Positions 38,037-48,809 of a stretch of DNA of 64,000 nucleotides are shown piece after piece (the first letter of the stretch is position 1; each line of letters starts with the position of its first letter). Where the stretch lies: assembly GCF_002127325.2 (NCBI RefSeq), contig NC_035444.2, forward strand, positions 80,899,870 through 80,963,869, written 5' to 3'. The notes under the pieces were generated by a model. The model was given only the letters and a program-made list of their open reading frames with translations. It ran no database searches and was not told the origin of the DNA. A program made the translations under genes and the position numbers. The stretch comes from Helianthus annuus. Taxonomy: Eukaryota > Streptophyta > Magnoliopsida > Asterales > Asteraceae.

Positions 38037-38220
38037 TGTCGGAACGGAATTAATTGCCTGGTTGTTTTCTATGATAACTTGTTTATTTATTTGGGATACG
38101 GTATGGGACGTATCATTTAAACTGAATTTGTAATAATAGTTGTTGTGGAAACTTCTGGACAATCTGTTTCGCTCAGTGCCGCGCCCCGATGATTCCGCCA
38201 TCGGTTGGGGTGTGACAGAT

Positions 38221-38233
38221 TGGTATCAGAGCC
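38221..38233 (+). other. A primer binding site
   Basis: TGGTATCAGAGCC follows the LTR end after GAT; it is complementary to the 3' end of initiator tRNA-Met. Confidence 0.9.
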
Positions 38234-39259
38234 ATAACTATAGGGAATTAGGTTAGACACGACCTATGTCACACCCCAACCGATGGCGGAAACATCGGGA
38301 TGAGACGTACAAACTGTTCAAAGACATCATAACACTAAATGTGACAATATAATTAAATTCCGTTTATTAAAATACCAAAGTTTCATACATAGTCAAAAAG
38401 GAAATAACAAACATTAAACAAAGTTTATTTCATAGGTGGGTTTCTAGGCCATCCTATTTATTTCTTCAGATCTTGATTCCTCATCCTGCAGTATGCATTT
38501 AAAATAAAGTCAACAAAACATGTTGGCGAGTATACAAGTTTGAATATAGCATAATAGATTTAAAATAGTTTAACATGATCAAATCCACGTGAATACTTGA
38601 GTTCATATTACCAGTTATACTCGTAACGATGAAATCTATGTGTTCAAACCAAAGTTTAGCGCAATTAACATAGCCTAACCCTCGAAAGGGTGGTAACATA
38701 GAATAAAAATCCTAACAATACCCATAATATTATGGGAGGGGCGTTTCTCAACCTACAGCGCTGTCATTGTTAGGGGATGCTTGCAAAGTTAATGAACACA
38801 CAGTCATAAATGTTTAACATTAGCATAACATGATTAACATGAGTCAAATAGATTCACAAGAAATGTGGATAGATAGTGCAAAAATGTTTAACATAGTGTT
38901 TTTGATATAGGAAATGCATACTACATCCAAAAGTGTAAAATAGAAAATGGGTCATGTATACTCACCTTAGGTTGCGTTGCGATTTCTTGGAATAATTAAG
39001 AACAAGAGATTTCCCAAGAGAACGTGCACAAGAGAATTACCCTATTAATTTTGAGGATTTGTTAATTATTGGGAATTTAGAGATTTATTTAAATAACAAG
39101 GCATAAATGATATTAACATTTCTAAAATAGAATAATAACAATATGTCTCATATTTTGTATTTAAGGAAATGTATGATAATTTATTTATAAATGAATGAGT
39201 AAAAATAAATGTATAATATTAGAATAATATTTCTGATTTTTCCAACATATTATAAATAC

Positions 39260-39611
39260 TAAAATTCTGGATTATTTAGATAATAATTTCCTATTATTAT
39301 ATATATAAAATAACAATTCTGATTATTATATATATATATATATAAATGATAATTCTGCTTTAATAAAAATAATAATTCTGAATATAAATTCAGATTTAAT
39401 AAAGTAATAATTCTGAAATATAAATCCTGATTTAAATAGATAATACTTCTGATTTTATAATATAAATTCTGAAAAATAATAGATTCTGATTTTATAAATA
39501 ATACAGAATAATAATTCTGTTATAAAATTAAATTTCAGAATATATTAGTAAATCTGTTAAAATAATAGTTATATTAATAAATAATATTAATATTATGATT
39601 AAACCTGTTTT

Positions 39612-39642
<31 letters not shown>

Positions 39643-39730
39643 ATAAACCTGTTTTCTAAATAAATATAGGTCATATTAATCTGATAATAATAATAGTGTT
39701 AAGAATAATAATAATGATAAGAATAATAAC

Positions 39731-39767
<37 letters not shown>

Positions 39768-39780
39768 TAACTGTAACATG
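39260..39780. repeat. A/T microsatellites and TTCTGA-type repeats
   Basis: (TA)n near 39296-39345, (AAT)n near 39613-39640 and 39728-39768. Recurrent ATAATTCTGATTTAT-like words lie between them. Confidence 0.8.
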
Positions 39781-40009
39781 TATATATATAAAAAAGAGTT
39801 AACTGCCATTTTCGTCCCTGTGGTTTGGTCACTTTGGCCATTTCAGTCCATTTTTCAAAAATGCTCCATTTTCGTCCCCCACGTTCTGGAAAGGTGCCAT
39901 TTCAGTCCAAAAATCATAACCCAGTTAAGTCAGTTAGTAAATAAGGACTGATTGTGTAAATTTGTAACATAAAGGACCATTTAAGTAAATATTAAACACC
40001 ACCACCACT

Positions 40010-40095
40010 AGCCCTGCCACCACCACCACTCCGCTGCCACCGCCACCACAGCCCTGCCACCACCACCACAGCCCTGCCACCACCGCCACCACAGC
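40010..40095. repeat. CCACCACCGCCACCAC array, left arm
   Basis: Repeats of GCCCTGCCACCACCACC and variants. They are the mirror image of the right-arm array at 40690-40945. Confidence 0.85.
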
Positions 40096-40685
40096 CGGTT
40101 CATCATCATATCAGACGAGAGACGGAGAAAGTCGGAGAGAGAGAGAAAGAGAGATAACGAGGCGGGAGAGAGAACCGGCGACGGTGGGGCTGCCTTCCCC
40201 AGATGATGACGATGATGACGTTGATGGTGGTGGTTCCGGCGGCGGCGGTGGTGACCATGCTACTGTTTATCGTCTTCCCCGAAACGGTCAACAGAAGTCA
40301 AACGACCTAATTCTCGATCAATACCGGATAATATTCAAATTAAACTTGCAGAAACATTGTACAAGTATAAACATACCGATTGGGTGATTAAAACCGATCC
40401 GGTATCGCGTGCAACGGCGTGGCGACAGTCTCCGGCGACGGGTATTCCGGCGAGACTTGCAGACGATGAACAGAGGGTATTTTCGAAGGGGTAAAGGATT
40501 TTGAAGGGTGTGAGAGTTTCGTATGGGTTCAGGGACTCTAAATAACACAACAATTTGACACTTAATCGACAAACTTCTGTGGATTAATTCCACTTTGAAT
40601 TTTTTATAAAAACTCCGATTTCACGTGGTGTCGGGCATGCTTATTGAACAATTACAAAGCGTGGGGAGTTGTTTACGATCTGTGA
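40096..40685. other. Interior of the Mutator-like element, possible captured gene segment
   Basis: GA-rich leader-like sequence, a Asp/Gly-coding patch near 40200-40255, a TTGCAG acceptor-like site near 40350 and GCGACGG-rich patches near 40410-40450. They look like pieces of a host 5' gene region, but no frame is long enough to identify a parent gene. Confidence 0.35.
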
Positions 40686-40689
40686 GAGT

Positions 40690-40945
40690 GTTGGTGGCAG
40701 CGGAGTGGTGGTGGTGGCAGCGGAGTGGTGGTGGTGGCAGGGCTGTGGTGGCAGGGCTGTGGTGGTGGTGGCAGGGCTGTGGTGGCGGTGGCGGTGGTGG
40801 CAGCGGAGTGGTGGTGGTGGCAGGGCTGTGGTGGTGGTGGTGGTGGTGGCAGCGGAGTGGTGGTGGTGGCAGGGCTGTGGTGGCGGTGGTGGCGGTGGTG
40901 GTGGTGGTGGCAGCGGAGTGGTGGTGGTGGCAGGGCTAGTGGTGG
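40690..40945. repeat. GGTGGTGGCAGCGGAGTGG array, right arm
   Basis: Two alternating units, GCAGCGGAGTGGTGGTGGTG and GCAGGGCTGTGGTGGTGGTG, repeat about ten times. Long Trp/Val/Gly open frames here are simply read-through of the repeat. Confidence 0.9.
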
Positions 40946-41539
40946 TGGTGTTTAATATTTACTTAAATGGTCCTTTATGTTACAAATTTACACAATCAGT
41001 CCTTATTTACTAACTGACTTAACTGGGTTATGATTTTTGGACTGAAATGGCACCTTTCCAGAACGTGGGGGACGAAAATGGCGCATTTTTGAAAAATGGA
41101 CTGAAATGGTCAAAGTGACCAAATCAAAGGGACGAAAATCGCAGTTAACTCTATAAAAAAAGAATCGAAACCGTATATATATATATAAAAAGAAAACGGG
41201 AAACGATTACCGGACGGTGGCGAAGTGGCGGTGCTCGGTGGTTCGCAGGTGATGAAGTTTCCGGCGGCGGCGGTGAAGAATTCCGGCAATAGATGCGAAT
41301 CAGGTTCGAATGTCGTTTTGATCGGTTTCGGTTTTGGTTTGGATCGAATGAAAGGAATGATGAAAGTTTGGCTGAGCTTATATAGAAGACGTTGCAGGTC
41401 GGTTATGGAAATGAAAAGTCATGACGGTTTCCGGTCGTCAAAAGGCCGGAGAAGATGAACAGAACAGGCGGTTACTTTTGATTTGAATTCAGCGTCATTA
41501 AAGTCGTGATAAATGTAATACGGTTCTGGATTCATAACA

Positions 41540-41630
41540 ATGACCAGGACAGCCCAGTTGGTTAATGCGCGTGTTTGGGAACAAGAGGTCCCGAGTTCGA
41601 GTCTGTTCCCACGCGGTTCCATCCCTTTTT
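41540..41630 (+). mobile_element. tRNA-like SINE head
   Basis: AGCCCAGTTGGTTAATGCG (A box) and GAGTTCGAGTCTG (B box) lie 35 nt apart. The T-arm does not pair and there is no acceptor stem, so this is not a tRNA gene. A T-run follows. Confidence 0.45.
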
Positions 41631-41644
41631 TGTTAACTATTAGA

Positions 41645-41790
41645 CTAACTAACTGGGTTAGTCACTAACTGAGTTTTCTGACTCAGTTACTAACTGAGTT
41701 TTCTGACTCAGTTAGTGCTGCCCTTTAGTAAACTTAACCTGGTTAGCTGATTTAACCAAGATTTAGCTAACCAGGTTAGTTTAACTAACC
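41645..41790. repeat. Palindromic repeats in D LTR
   Basis: A 25-bp unit CTAACTGAGTTTTCTGACTC plus AGTTA occurs twice in tandem. It is followed by AACCTGGTTAGCTG and the near-inverse AGCTAACCAGGTT. The block lies upstream (on the minus strand) of D's TATATAAG box. Confidence 0.75.
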
Positions 41791-42213
41791 AAAATCATCA
41801 AAATTAATAATAATTTATTTTTAAATAATTATTTATTTAATATTAATTATTTAAAATATTAATAGAATAATATAAAAATCATTTTAACCCAAATTTCGAT
41901 ATTTTTACCGAATTAACGCGTAAATTCCCAATTTTCGTACGGTTTAGGGTAATCTCTTGGCAACGATGAATTTAAGAGCTGAGATTAAAATGTAATTTCA
42001 CTGTTTTTACGTGTTTAACATAGTTTCAACGTATTTTAACGATACATAGCATTCAAACACAAATATGAATGAAAACACGCACTTTCATTATGATTTCAAG
42101 TCTCGAGTACAATTTGGGAAAAAAACCAAATACCACAAAGGTACAACTTACAAAAATAGAAAGTACAAGCAGACTTGCCAAAAATGGAAAGATCGAAAAT
42201 ACGAGGTGTCACA

Positions 42214-43512
42214 GTCTCCCCTACTTTAGGAGATTTCGTCCTCGAAATCTTAAGAAGAAGACTGATTCGTGTTCCCAAACTTGAAATGAAGATAGCGCTC
42301 AAATATAAAGTTTCGTTGAAAACGAAAAAGAGTTGGCAACTACCTCTGAGGTAAGGAAATCACCCCTGGCTCATTGGTGAAGTTGAAAATTCAGATAAGC
42401 TAGTCGTCAAGGTAAGGAAATCACTCCTATCTTGATGATGAGCTTCCATTTTTGGGAAAATATGAGTATTAGCATAAAAATATAGAACAATCTACATGAC
42501 ATACTTAGTTAACAAGATTAACGTATCACTGGCATGTGAATAAACAGGTCAACCCATCGTGTACCGCAATTTAATGACTTAACATGACCACTAGAATACG
42601 GGCGGGCGCTACTCCTATAGCACTACGCATAGTGCTATACATGTTAAGGTGTGGGTTAAAAGACAAGTTCATCACATAAGAATAACCCAGTAATCACGAA
42701 TCCAGTATAACATATTAGTATGCATGTACTAAAATTGAAATGAAAAACATACAAATGTAAAACACAAGAAAATTAAGATAGCATAAAAAGAGATTTAACG
42801 TAAAACATAATAATTGAGATAACATAAAAAGAGATTTATCATAAAAACATGGATTGTCACGTAACGTAACATAAGACTATTCCAAAGTGAATCGAAATCC
42901 TTTTCAAATTAAGGAGACGTGCTTTGGCCTAATAGACAAATACTCTCATCGAGGAGCGACTAACGATATTTGTCCTTCCAGTTACTACACGTCCTTAATC
43001 GATTGGGAAAATCGAAACTTTGGCGAGATCGAAAATCAAGGAATGGGACTAGTTAACAAGATGCGAGTTTCACCTCTAACTTGATAACATCGTACCCTAA
43101 TGTGGTTGGTACTCATCCAAAGATGAGGGTCCACTAGAATATGAAATGGAAAACTCCCAACAAGGTTTGGATATCATTCCTAACTTGAGGGTAGATTTCG
43201 TGCAAAAATCAAAGTATAGCTGAGTGAAAATCATCACCAAGTGTGGGAATCACCCCTATCTTGATGAATCATTTCGATTGTGTTGTAAGAGTGTCTTCAA
43301 AGCTTCCATGTGTGTATTGTGTTAGCCTTAGGAAAGGCTTGTATATTAGAAGTCCAAAAGAATAGAGGGAAGCAAGGAAGAGAGAAAGGAATATTGTCTT
43401 TAACAGCAAGTAAATGAGAAAGCTCCTAAACTATAGACTAGGCAAAGCAAGGCATTCCTAATTCCCTATAGTGAATCGAAATCCTTTTCAAATCGAAATC
43501 CTTTTCAAATCG
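42214..43512. other. D internal remnant, non-coding
   Basis: It starts with the minus-strand polypurine tract (AAAGTAGGGGAGAC). AAATCAC(C/T)CCTATCTTGATGA words recur at 42357, 42420 and 43250, and AATCGAAATCCTTTTCAAAT occurs near 42890 and 43475-43510. No gag or pol homology. Confidence 0.65.
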
Positions 43513-43986
43513 TGGTTAGCTGATTTAACCAAGATTTAGCTAACCAAGTTAGTTTAACTAACCAAAATCATCAAAATTAATAATAATTTATTTTTAAATA
43601 CTTATTTATTTAATATTAATTATTTAAAATATTAATAGAATAATATAAAAATCATTTTAACCCAAATTTCGATATTTTTACCGAATTAACGCGTAAATTC
43701 CCAATTTTCGTACGGTTTAGGGTAATCTCTTGGCAACGATGAATTTAAGAGCTGAGATTAAAATGTAATTTCACTGTTTTTACGTGTTTAACATAGTTTC
43801 AACGTGTTTTAACGATACATAGCATTCAAACACAAATATGAATGAAAACACGCACTTTCATTATGATTTCAAGTCTCGAGTACAATTTGGGAAAAAAACC
43901 AAATACCACAAAGGTACAACTTACAAAAATAGAAAGTACAAGCAGACTTGCCAGAAATGGAAAGATCGAAAATACGAGGTGTCACA
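43513..43986 (-). repeat. D 5' LTR fragment
   Basis: It matches 41739-42213 nearly perfectly and ends GAGGTGTCACA. The rest of this LTR was lost with the adjacent internal region. Confidence 0.88.
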
Positions 43987-43991
43987 ACCTA

Positions 43992-45008
43992 GTCCGGGTC
44001 GCTGTCTTAGAGACCTAGACTATAGTTAGGAACCAACAGACCAAGTTTACGTGTTTTATTCTGCAATTCTTCGCTATCACTGCACTCGAATTTTCAATCA
44101 AAGTCAGGCGACTCAGTTGGGTATAGGTGTGAAAACCGCAAACTCCCGACTAAATTGACTGACTTATGATGATTTTTAACAATGAACAGGGAGAATTATA
44201 CCAAAACAGGAGTGAAATCCATATTTTGATGACTAAACTCCTCATTTTTACTAAAAACAAGGAAGAAATTGCTAAGCCAAGGGGTGAAACCCTAACCTTA
44301 GCAGTTTGTTCTGGATTTTATTTATCTCACCAAGGCTTCGACGGACTCCAACGACCTGAACTCACAAGTATGACCTAGGGAACGTGTGTGGAATGCCCAA
44401 GAATCGAGGCAGAAACACGACCTCTAGAGTCGAAAATGATGACAAGTTTACTGCGAATAGTCGATTTGCCTTGGGTAGTCGATGTCTAGTAGCCGCAGAC
44501 GATCTACCTCTCGATTTTTATGTGTTTTGATGTGTTTTGTGTGCTTTATCTGTTTACGTGCTTATATTTTTGGGACATTATTCGATTTTACTGCCATTCG
44601 ATCAACACACACGACTCGCATTTGCTATTCTATCTCAAATCGACATCCAGTTATCGCAAATCTAGACGATATCATGCTATGTTATGATATACGACTAAGT
44701 TAGGCTATACTATACGATGTTATTCGATACGTTATACGAACGACACGCGAACTTTGAAGGATAGGTTTCTGTATTCTGACTGCTTCTGTAACCAAATAGG
44801 AATGCGTTCTGTGCTTTTGTGACTCTGTGTTCTATGTGCTTATGTGCTTCTATGTTTCTGTGATTCTGTGCTCTGTGTACTTCCGTGTTCTACGATCTTG
44901 TGCCTATATGTTACGTGATGTGTGATTCGACGTGATTCTATGCTTTAGCAGTCTAGACGTGTGAGGTGAGATTCGATTTCGTTGTGTTGAGTCTCGTGAC
45001 GATGTCTA
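43992..45008 (+). other. A leader between primer site and gag
   Basis: Continuation of A after D. Non-coding, with a TCTGTGYTTCTATG-like short-period stretch at 44800-44900. Ends at the gag start. Confidence 0.65.
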
Positions 45009-45420
45009 ATGCAGACCATGTCGTCGTCTGGATCCCGACACCGTTTGACTCGCCAAGAAAAGAGAGACCGACGTCTCGCTGCTATCATCTCCAAAACCGT
45101 GGCGAAAGCTGTGAGTGAGATGTATGAAAATGCTAGCAAGTCGTCAGAAGAATCCCGAGCTGAAATCCCTAAGGATTCAAACAAAGCTGCTTTCAGCTTC
45201 AAGCAGTTCAAAGCATGCGGACCAAAAGAGTTCACCGGCGAAGATGGTCCTACAGCCATGTTCCACTGGTTTGACTCAATCGAAGTCACTCTACGCTAGA
45301 GCGGATGTCCCAAACATCTCCGCACTCTCAATGCTACAGGCGTCTTCCAGTCCCGAGCTCTAGACTGGTGGACAGCCGAACGAAACAAGCGCGGAAAAGA
45401 TGCAGCTTACGGGTTAACAT
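45009..45420 (+). pseudogene. A gag, N-terminal part
   Basis: From ATG 45009 (or 45018) the frame reads a basic start (RHRLTRQEKRDRRL), then FKQFKACGPKEFTGED and AMFHWFDSIE, typical of chromovirus capsid-gag. A TAG at 45297-45299 stands where relatives have Gln, and the same frame continues past it (RALDWWTAERNKRG) up to the E insertion at 45420. Gag would form the particle that packages element RNA. Confidence 0.85.
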
Positions 45421-47854
45421 TGTCACACCCTGATTTCCACGTGTCTCACCGGTGGGCCCGGTGGGGGATTACCGTGACGATGTTGGCAACAATATAGTCA
45501 AACCACACAATTATATAAATGCACAGCGGAAGCTTAAAGATAAATATATACTTCAACCTCTGGTTATAATATCAATTGTATTACAGAAGTCGAATATCCA
45601 CAACGGATCAAAATAATAATAAAATATTGTTCATTCAGATACGGCATCGAGTTTGCGAGACTATTCGTGATGCTTAGGAAGCTAATACCAGCCCATTTCG
45701 TATAGTACCTGCACTTAATCTTTTTGGGGAAAATACGTCAGTTTACACTGGTAAATACATTCAACTGACACATTTGAAAATGTTTATTAAAATTGATTTG
45801 AATGCACAAGGCACAAACTCTTTTATAACTTGGGAAAATTATTAAAATCTTGTGAACGTTTTACATGTTCTTTTATGCGTTCAGTAGCCTGGGTCGTGCC
45901 GGGTTAAAGATTTATAGACACACCACATTGCGTAAAACCGTAGTATAAAAACCAACGGCTATGTCTTTTAATTTAATGTCGACAATATATACCGGGTGTA
46001 CGCCTACACCCGGATGTCGATGGTCGTGGCCATTTCGTAAAATGATGCCAAGGATATCCGGGACAACGGTCATTAAACCCCCCAAAGGCTTTTAAGAAAC
46101 AAAACTGTTTAAATGAGCCGATCATATTATTTAATTAACCACCTAAGCGATGGAAAAATATAATGCTCAATCAAGCGGTATTAATATACCGTAACCTAAG
46201 CCCATATAGGGGAAATAAGTTAAAGTATTTACCTTTGCAAGTATATTTCCTTAATTTTTTGATTAAATCACCGATAGCTTTTACTGGGCTCCTAATCTGG
46301 AACGAAGGTTTTAATTAACCTCTTAGAATCCTAATGAGTCTTTATAATGGTCGTAGCCTAGACCGGTTGGTTCCGATATGTGAATACGGTTTAATCGCGC
46401 GAAAAGGCGAAAACCGAGAATGGAGTGTGATTCTGACCCAACAAGTTCAGAGACTTGTTTTATATAGGTCTAAGGTTCACACTCTGGATTTTGGGGTCCA
46501 AATAATATAATTTGACCCGTATCGGCTAATTTATGAAAACTAGTTTCATAAGCCGAACCGTGCGCGCAATAGGCGAAGCGGTTAACCATGAGAGTCCTAC
46601 GCTTATTTCCTAAGTCAATATGCCTTAAAGAGGTTGTGGTATCAGTAGGATACCTTCCGTGATGCCCATAACGAGTTTAAGTTAATATTACGCCCCGTAG
46701 GGGTTTTCCGGTCATTTTAAAGACTTTTAAAGAGCTTTTCGAGTTCTACAGGAAATCTGAGTTTCCCAAACAGTTTATAAAGTCTAAAATACTTTATTTA
46801 TTATTTAAAATTAGTAGCAACTGGAATCGGGTCAAAAGGCCTCGTAGAACTCATGTTTTGGCCAAAAAGGGCATATTCGGTATTTACCGAACCGTAGCCA
46901 TAACCGCAGGTTATGAGCAAGGTAAAAATTATTAAAAATCTCTAAAATTCCCAAAATATTATTTTATAATAGTGGGTAAAAGTTTTGGTGACGAAATCTT
47001 GGTTTAGATAGGTGTTATGCTAATTGCGCCTTTTATTACAAAAGTTTATTTTAACCGCGCTATTTAGCATAACTCTCATTCTAGACCTCGGATTGACGTG
47101 AAACTTTAAGGACATGCTTATAATTTAATAAGCAAGGTTCTGGTCCGTTCACGTGTCCGAAATACTCGTTTTATTTTCAAAATGGCGTTACGGTCAACTT
47201 TTAGGCGATTAACGGAAATGTGCAAAAGACTCGGATAACTCATGAACCGATCACAGAGGTTTATACCATCATGTAACCTGGTCCTAAGAGAGTCCTAAGG
47301 CATATCTATACCTCACTAAAACGGGTCAGAACTGAAGTCAATGCAAAAGTCAAACTTTTGCGACATTCGGCTCCGAACCGGGTCAATATAGCAAATGGTC
47401 GATTCAAACGAGCGTAAACAAGTTTATATGCTTAATATCATGTTTTATGAACATCAAAACAGGTTTCATAACGTATACATTACAGATTATGTAGAAAACG
47501 GCAAAATGACTTTCTGTTGACTTTTTAAGTACGCGTTTGACTCGATATTTGACATAGTTAGAATGGTGATCAGAGGGAACCCTTTTAGGGGTTTATTACC
47601 CACATAAATACCAACTCAAAACTACTTTTGATTCGACAATTCACTGGACCATTTGTGATTTATCGCTATGACAACCGTTAGTTACGACGGTTGAGTTTAT
47701 AAGCTAGAACTATGGAAATGCAAGACCAAAATGGGTATGAACGACTTACAGAAGTTGTATCTTGCTTAGAGAGCAGAAGAGAATGCTAGAGAGCTTCTTA
47801 GAATGATCAGATAGAAGTGTTTGAGTTGTGTGAATGTTATGAACCAAACTAGCC

Positions 47855-47862
47855 TATTTATA
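47855..47862 (-). promoter_or_regulatory. TATA box of LTR E
   Basis: TATAAATA on the minus strand within CACTATAAATAGGC, about 180-310 bp downstream of the CGCGGCCCGC pairs. Confidence 0.6.
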
Positions 47863-48040
47863 GTGAAACAATGCACTCAAGATCATCACACAACAGCCTA
47901 CAACTGATCATGGATGATGGGCATGTGTCCCCTGGAGCTATGGGTCAAGTATCGGGTGCCCATGCCTCATTTATTGGTGTTTGATCATTCATAATGCTCA
48001 AAAGGCAAGAAAATACAAAGTTTCTGCATCTGGGCGTCCC

Positions 48041-48166
48041 ACGCGGCCCGCATGGAGAATCCATGCTACTTTTACGCGGGCCGCCTGAGATTCAAATTTC
48101 AGGCGAGTAAAAGAGGTGGCTCGCGGCCCGCCTCAACTTAAGCCAAAACCTCACGCGGGCCGCGAG
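48041..48166. repeat. CGCGGCCCGC pairs in LTR E
   Basis: Four 10-11-bp sites: ACGCGGCCCGC (48041), ACGCGGGCCGC (48074), TCGCGGCCCGC (48121) and ACGCGGGCCGCG (48153). They form two pairs with 33 and 32 bp between starts, each pair in opposite orientation. Confidence 0.85.
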
Positions 48167-48809
48167 AGGTTATATTTTCAGAACTTTTAAATCTTTTGCA
48201 ATAATGACAGAATCGGGTAATTAATAACGAAATCTTTCGTAATGATTTACCTGACCTTTCGGGTTTGAAGGGGTAACTTTGCGGTTTGGCCCTCGGTTAA
48301 TTACAACTAGGGACCTTGTGTTATTTATCCGCCTTGTTAAGTCCCCATTTAGTTTATTAATTATTCAGAAAGCCTTAACTTTCATTGTTGACGCTTTTAA
48401 CCCTTCTCATACGAATTTGATTATAACTTTCTCGTTTTAAAACGGAACTTCGCGGAATTTATACAATATGTTCTTGTGAGCGTATAATACTGTTACAAAG
48501 CCTCGGGAGCGTTAAAGGGTCACTCAGAGGTATAATTAAACATGTTGACACAGTTAACCCCTGTAGCTTGTAATCTCTCACTTTCTTCCACGTTTTGCTT
48601 CCGTACGATCTATGATTTATTCGTTTGAAGGTACAAGCACCATTTAGGGTTACCATACAGTATATTTACCATTTGTTGACATTTATAACCCTCGAATTTA
48701 CATACTTTCAAGGTTTGTCAATATTAGTCCTTTATTTAATATCAATGCCACGTGTAAACAAATGACACGTGTTAACACATTATTGGACACAAAAATTCGA
48801 GGTGTTACA

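Larger units (their letters stand above)
34493..38217 (+). repeat. A 5' LTR with embedded fragment of element B
   Basis: It runs from TGTAACACCCCGTG to GGGGTGTGACA. The opening has a GTCAAAGTC tandem run facing GACTTTCTTTGAC, a potential hairpin. Bases 36902-38036 are not A sequence but a piece of element B. G's LTR shows that about 155 bp of A sequence was lost at that site. It is about 99% identical by eye to the A' LTR (53868-57385). Confidence 0.88.
39796..41151. mobile_element. Mutator-like element with long terminal inverted repeats
   Basis: A perfect 9-bp duplication TATAAAAAA (39787-39795 and 41152-41160) flanks the unit, the diagnostic size for Mutator. Inverted arms of at least 220 bp start GAGTTAACTGCCATTTTCG and continue through a GCTGCCACCACC / GGTGGTGGCAGC array at both inner edges. 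Between the arms lie about 580 bp of mixed composition with gene-like patches. No transposase. Confidence 0.85.
38267..42213 (-). repeat. D 3' LTR (with nested Mutator-like element)
   Basis: The LTR runs from TGTCACACCCCAACCGATGG to GAGGTGTCACA. It contains A/T microsatellites, a Mutator-like insertion, a SINE-like piece and, on the minus strand, a TATATAAG box near 41380. Without the insertion it is about 2.58 kb. Confidence 0.85.
38267..43986 (-). mobile_element. Element D: LTR retrotransposon remnant inserted in A leader
   Basis: Minus orientation. Target duplication ACCTA at 38262-38266 and 43987-43991. A full 3' LTR (38267-42213) is followed by a polypurine tract, 1.3 kb of non-coding internal DNA, and only 474 bp of the 5' LTR. 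Primer site, gag and pol are deleted. Confidence 0.88.
45421..48809 (-). mobile_element. Solo LTR E inserted in A gag
   Basis: A single 3389-bp LTR (TGTCACACCCTG to GGTGTTACA) flanked by AACAT at 45416-45420 and 48810-48814. It is minus-oriented by its TGTAACACCTCG start on that strand. No internal DNA remains, so the two original LTRs have recombined. It splits the gag frame, which resumes exactly at the duplication. Confidence 0.92.

Noticed and set aside
40625..41013. Long Trp/Val/Gly-rich open frames on the + strand
   Set aside because: They are translations of a GGTGGTGGCAGC minisatellite in the arm of a Mutator-like element, open in three frames at once.
41540..41630. tRNA gene
   Set aside because: A- and B-box words are present but T-arm and acceptor stem do not pair. 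It is better read as a SINE head.
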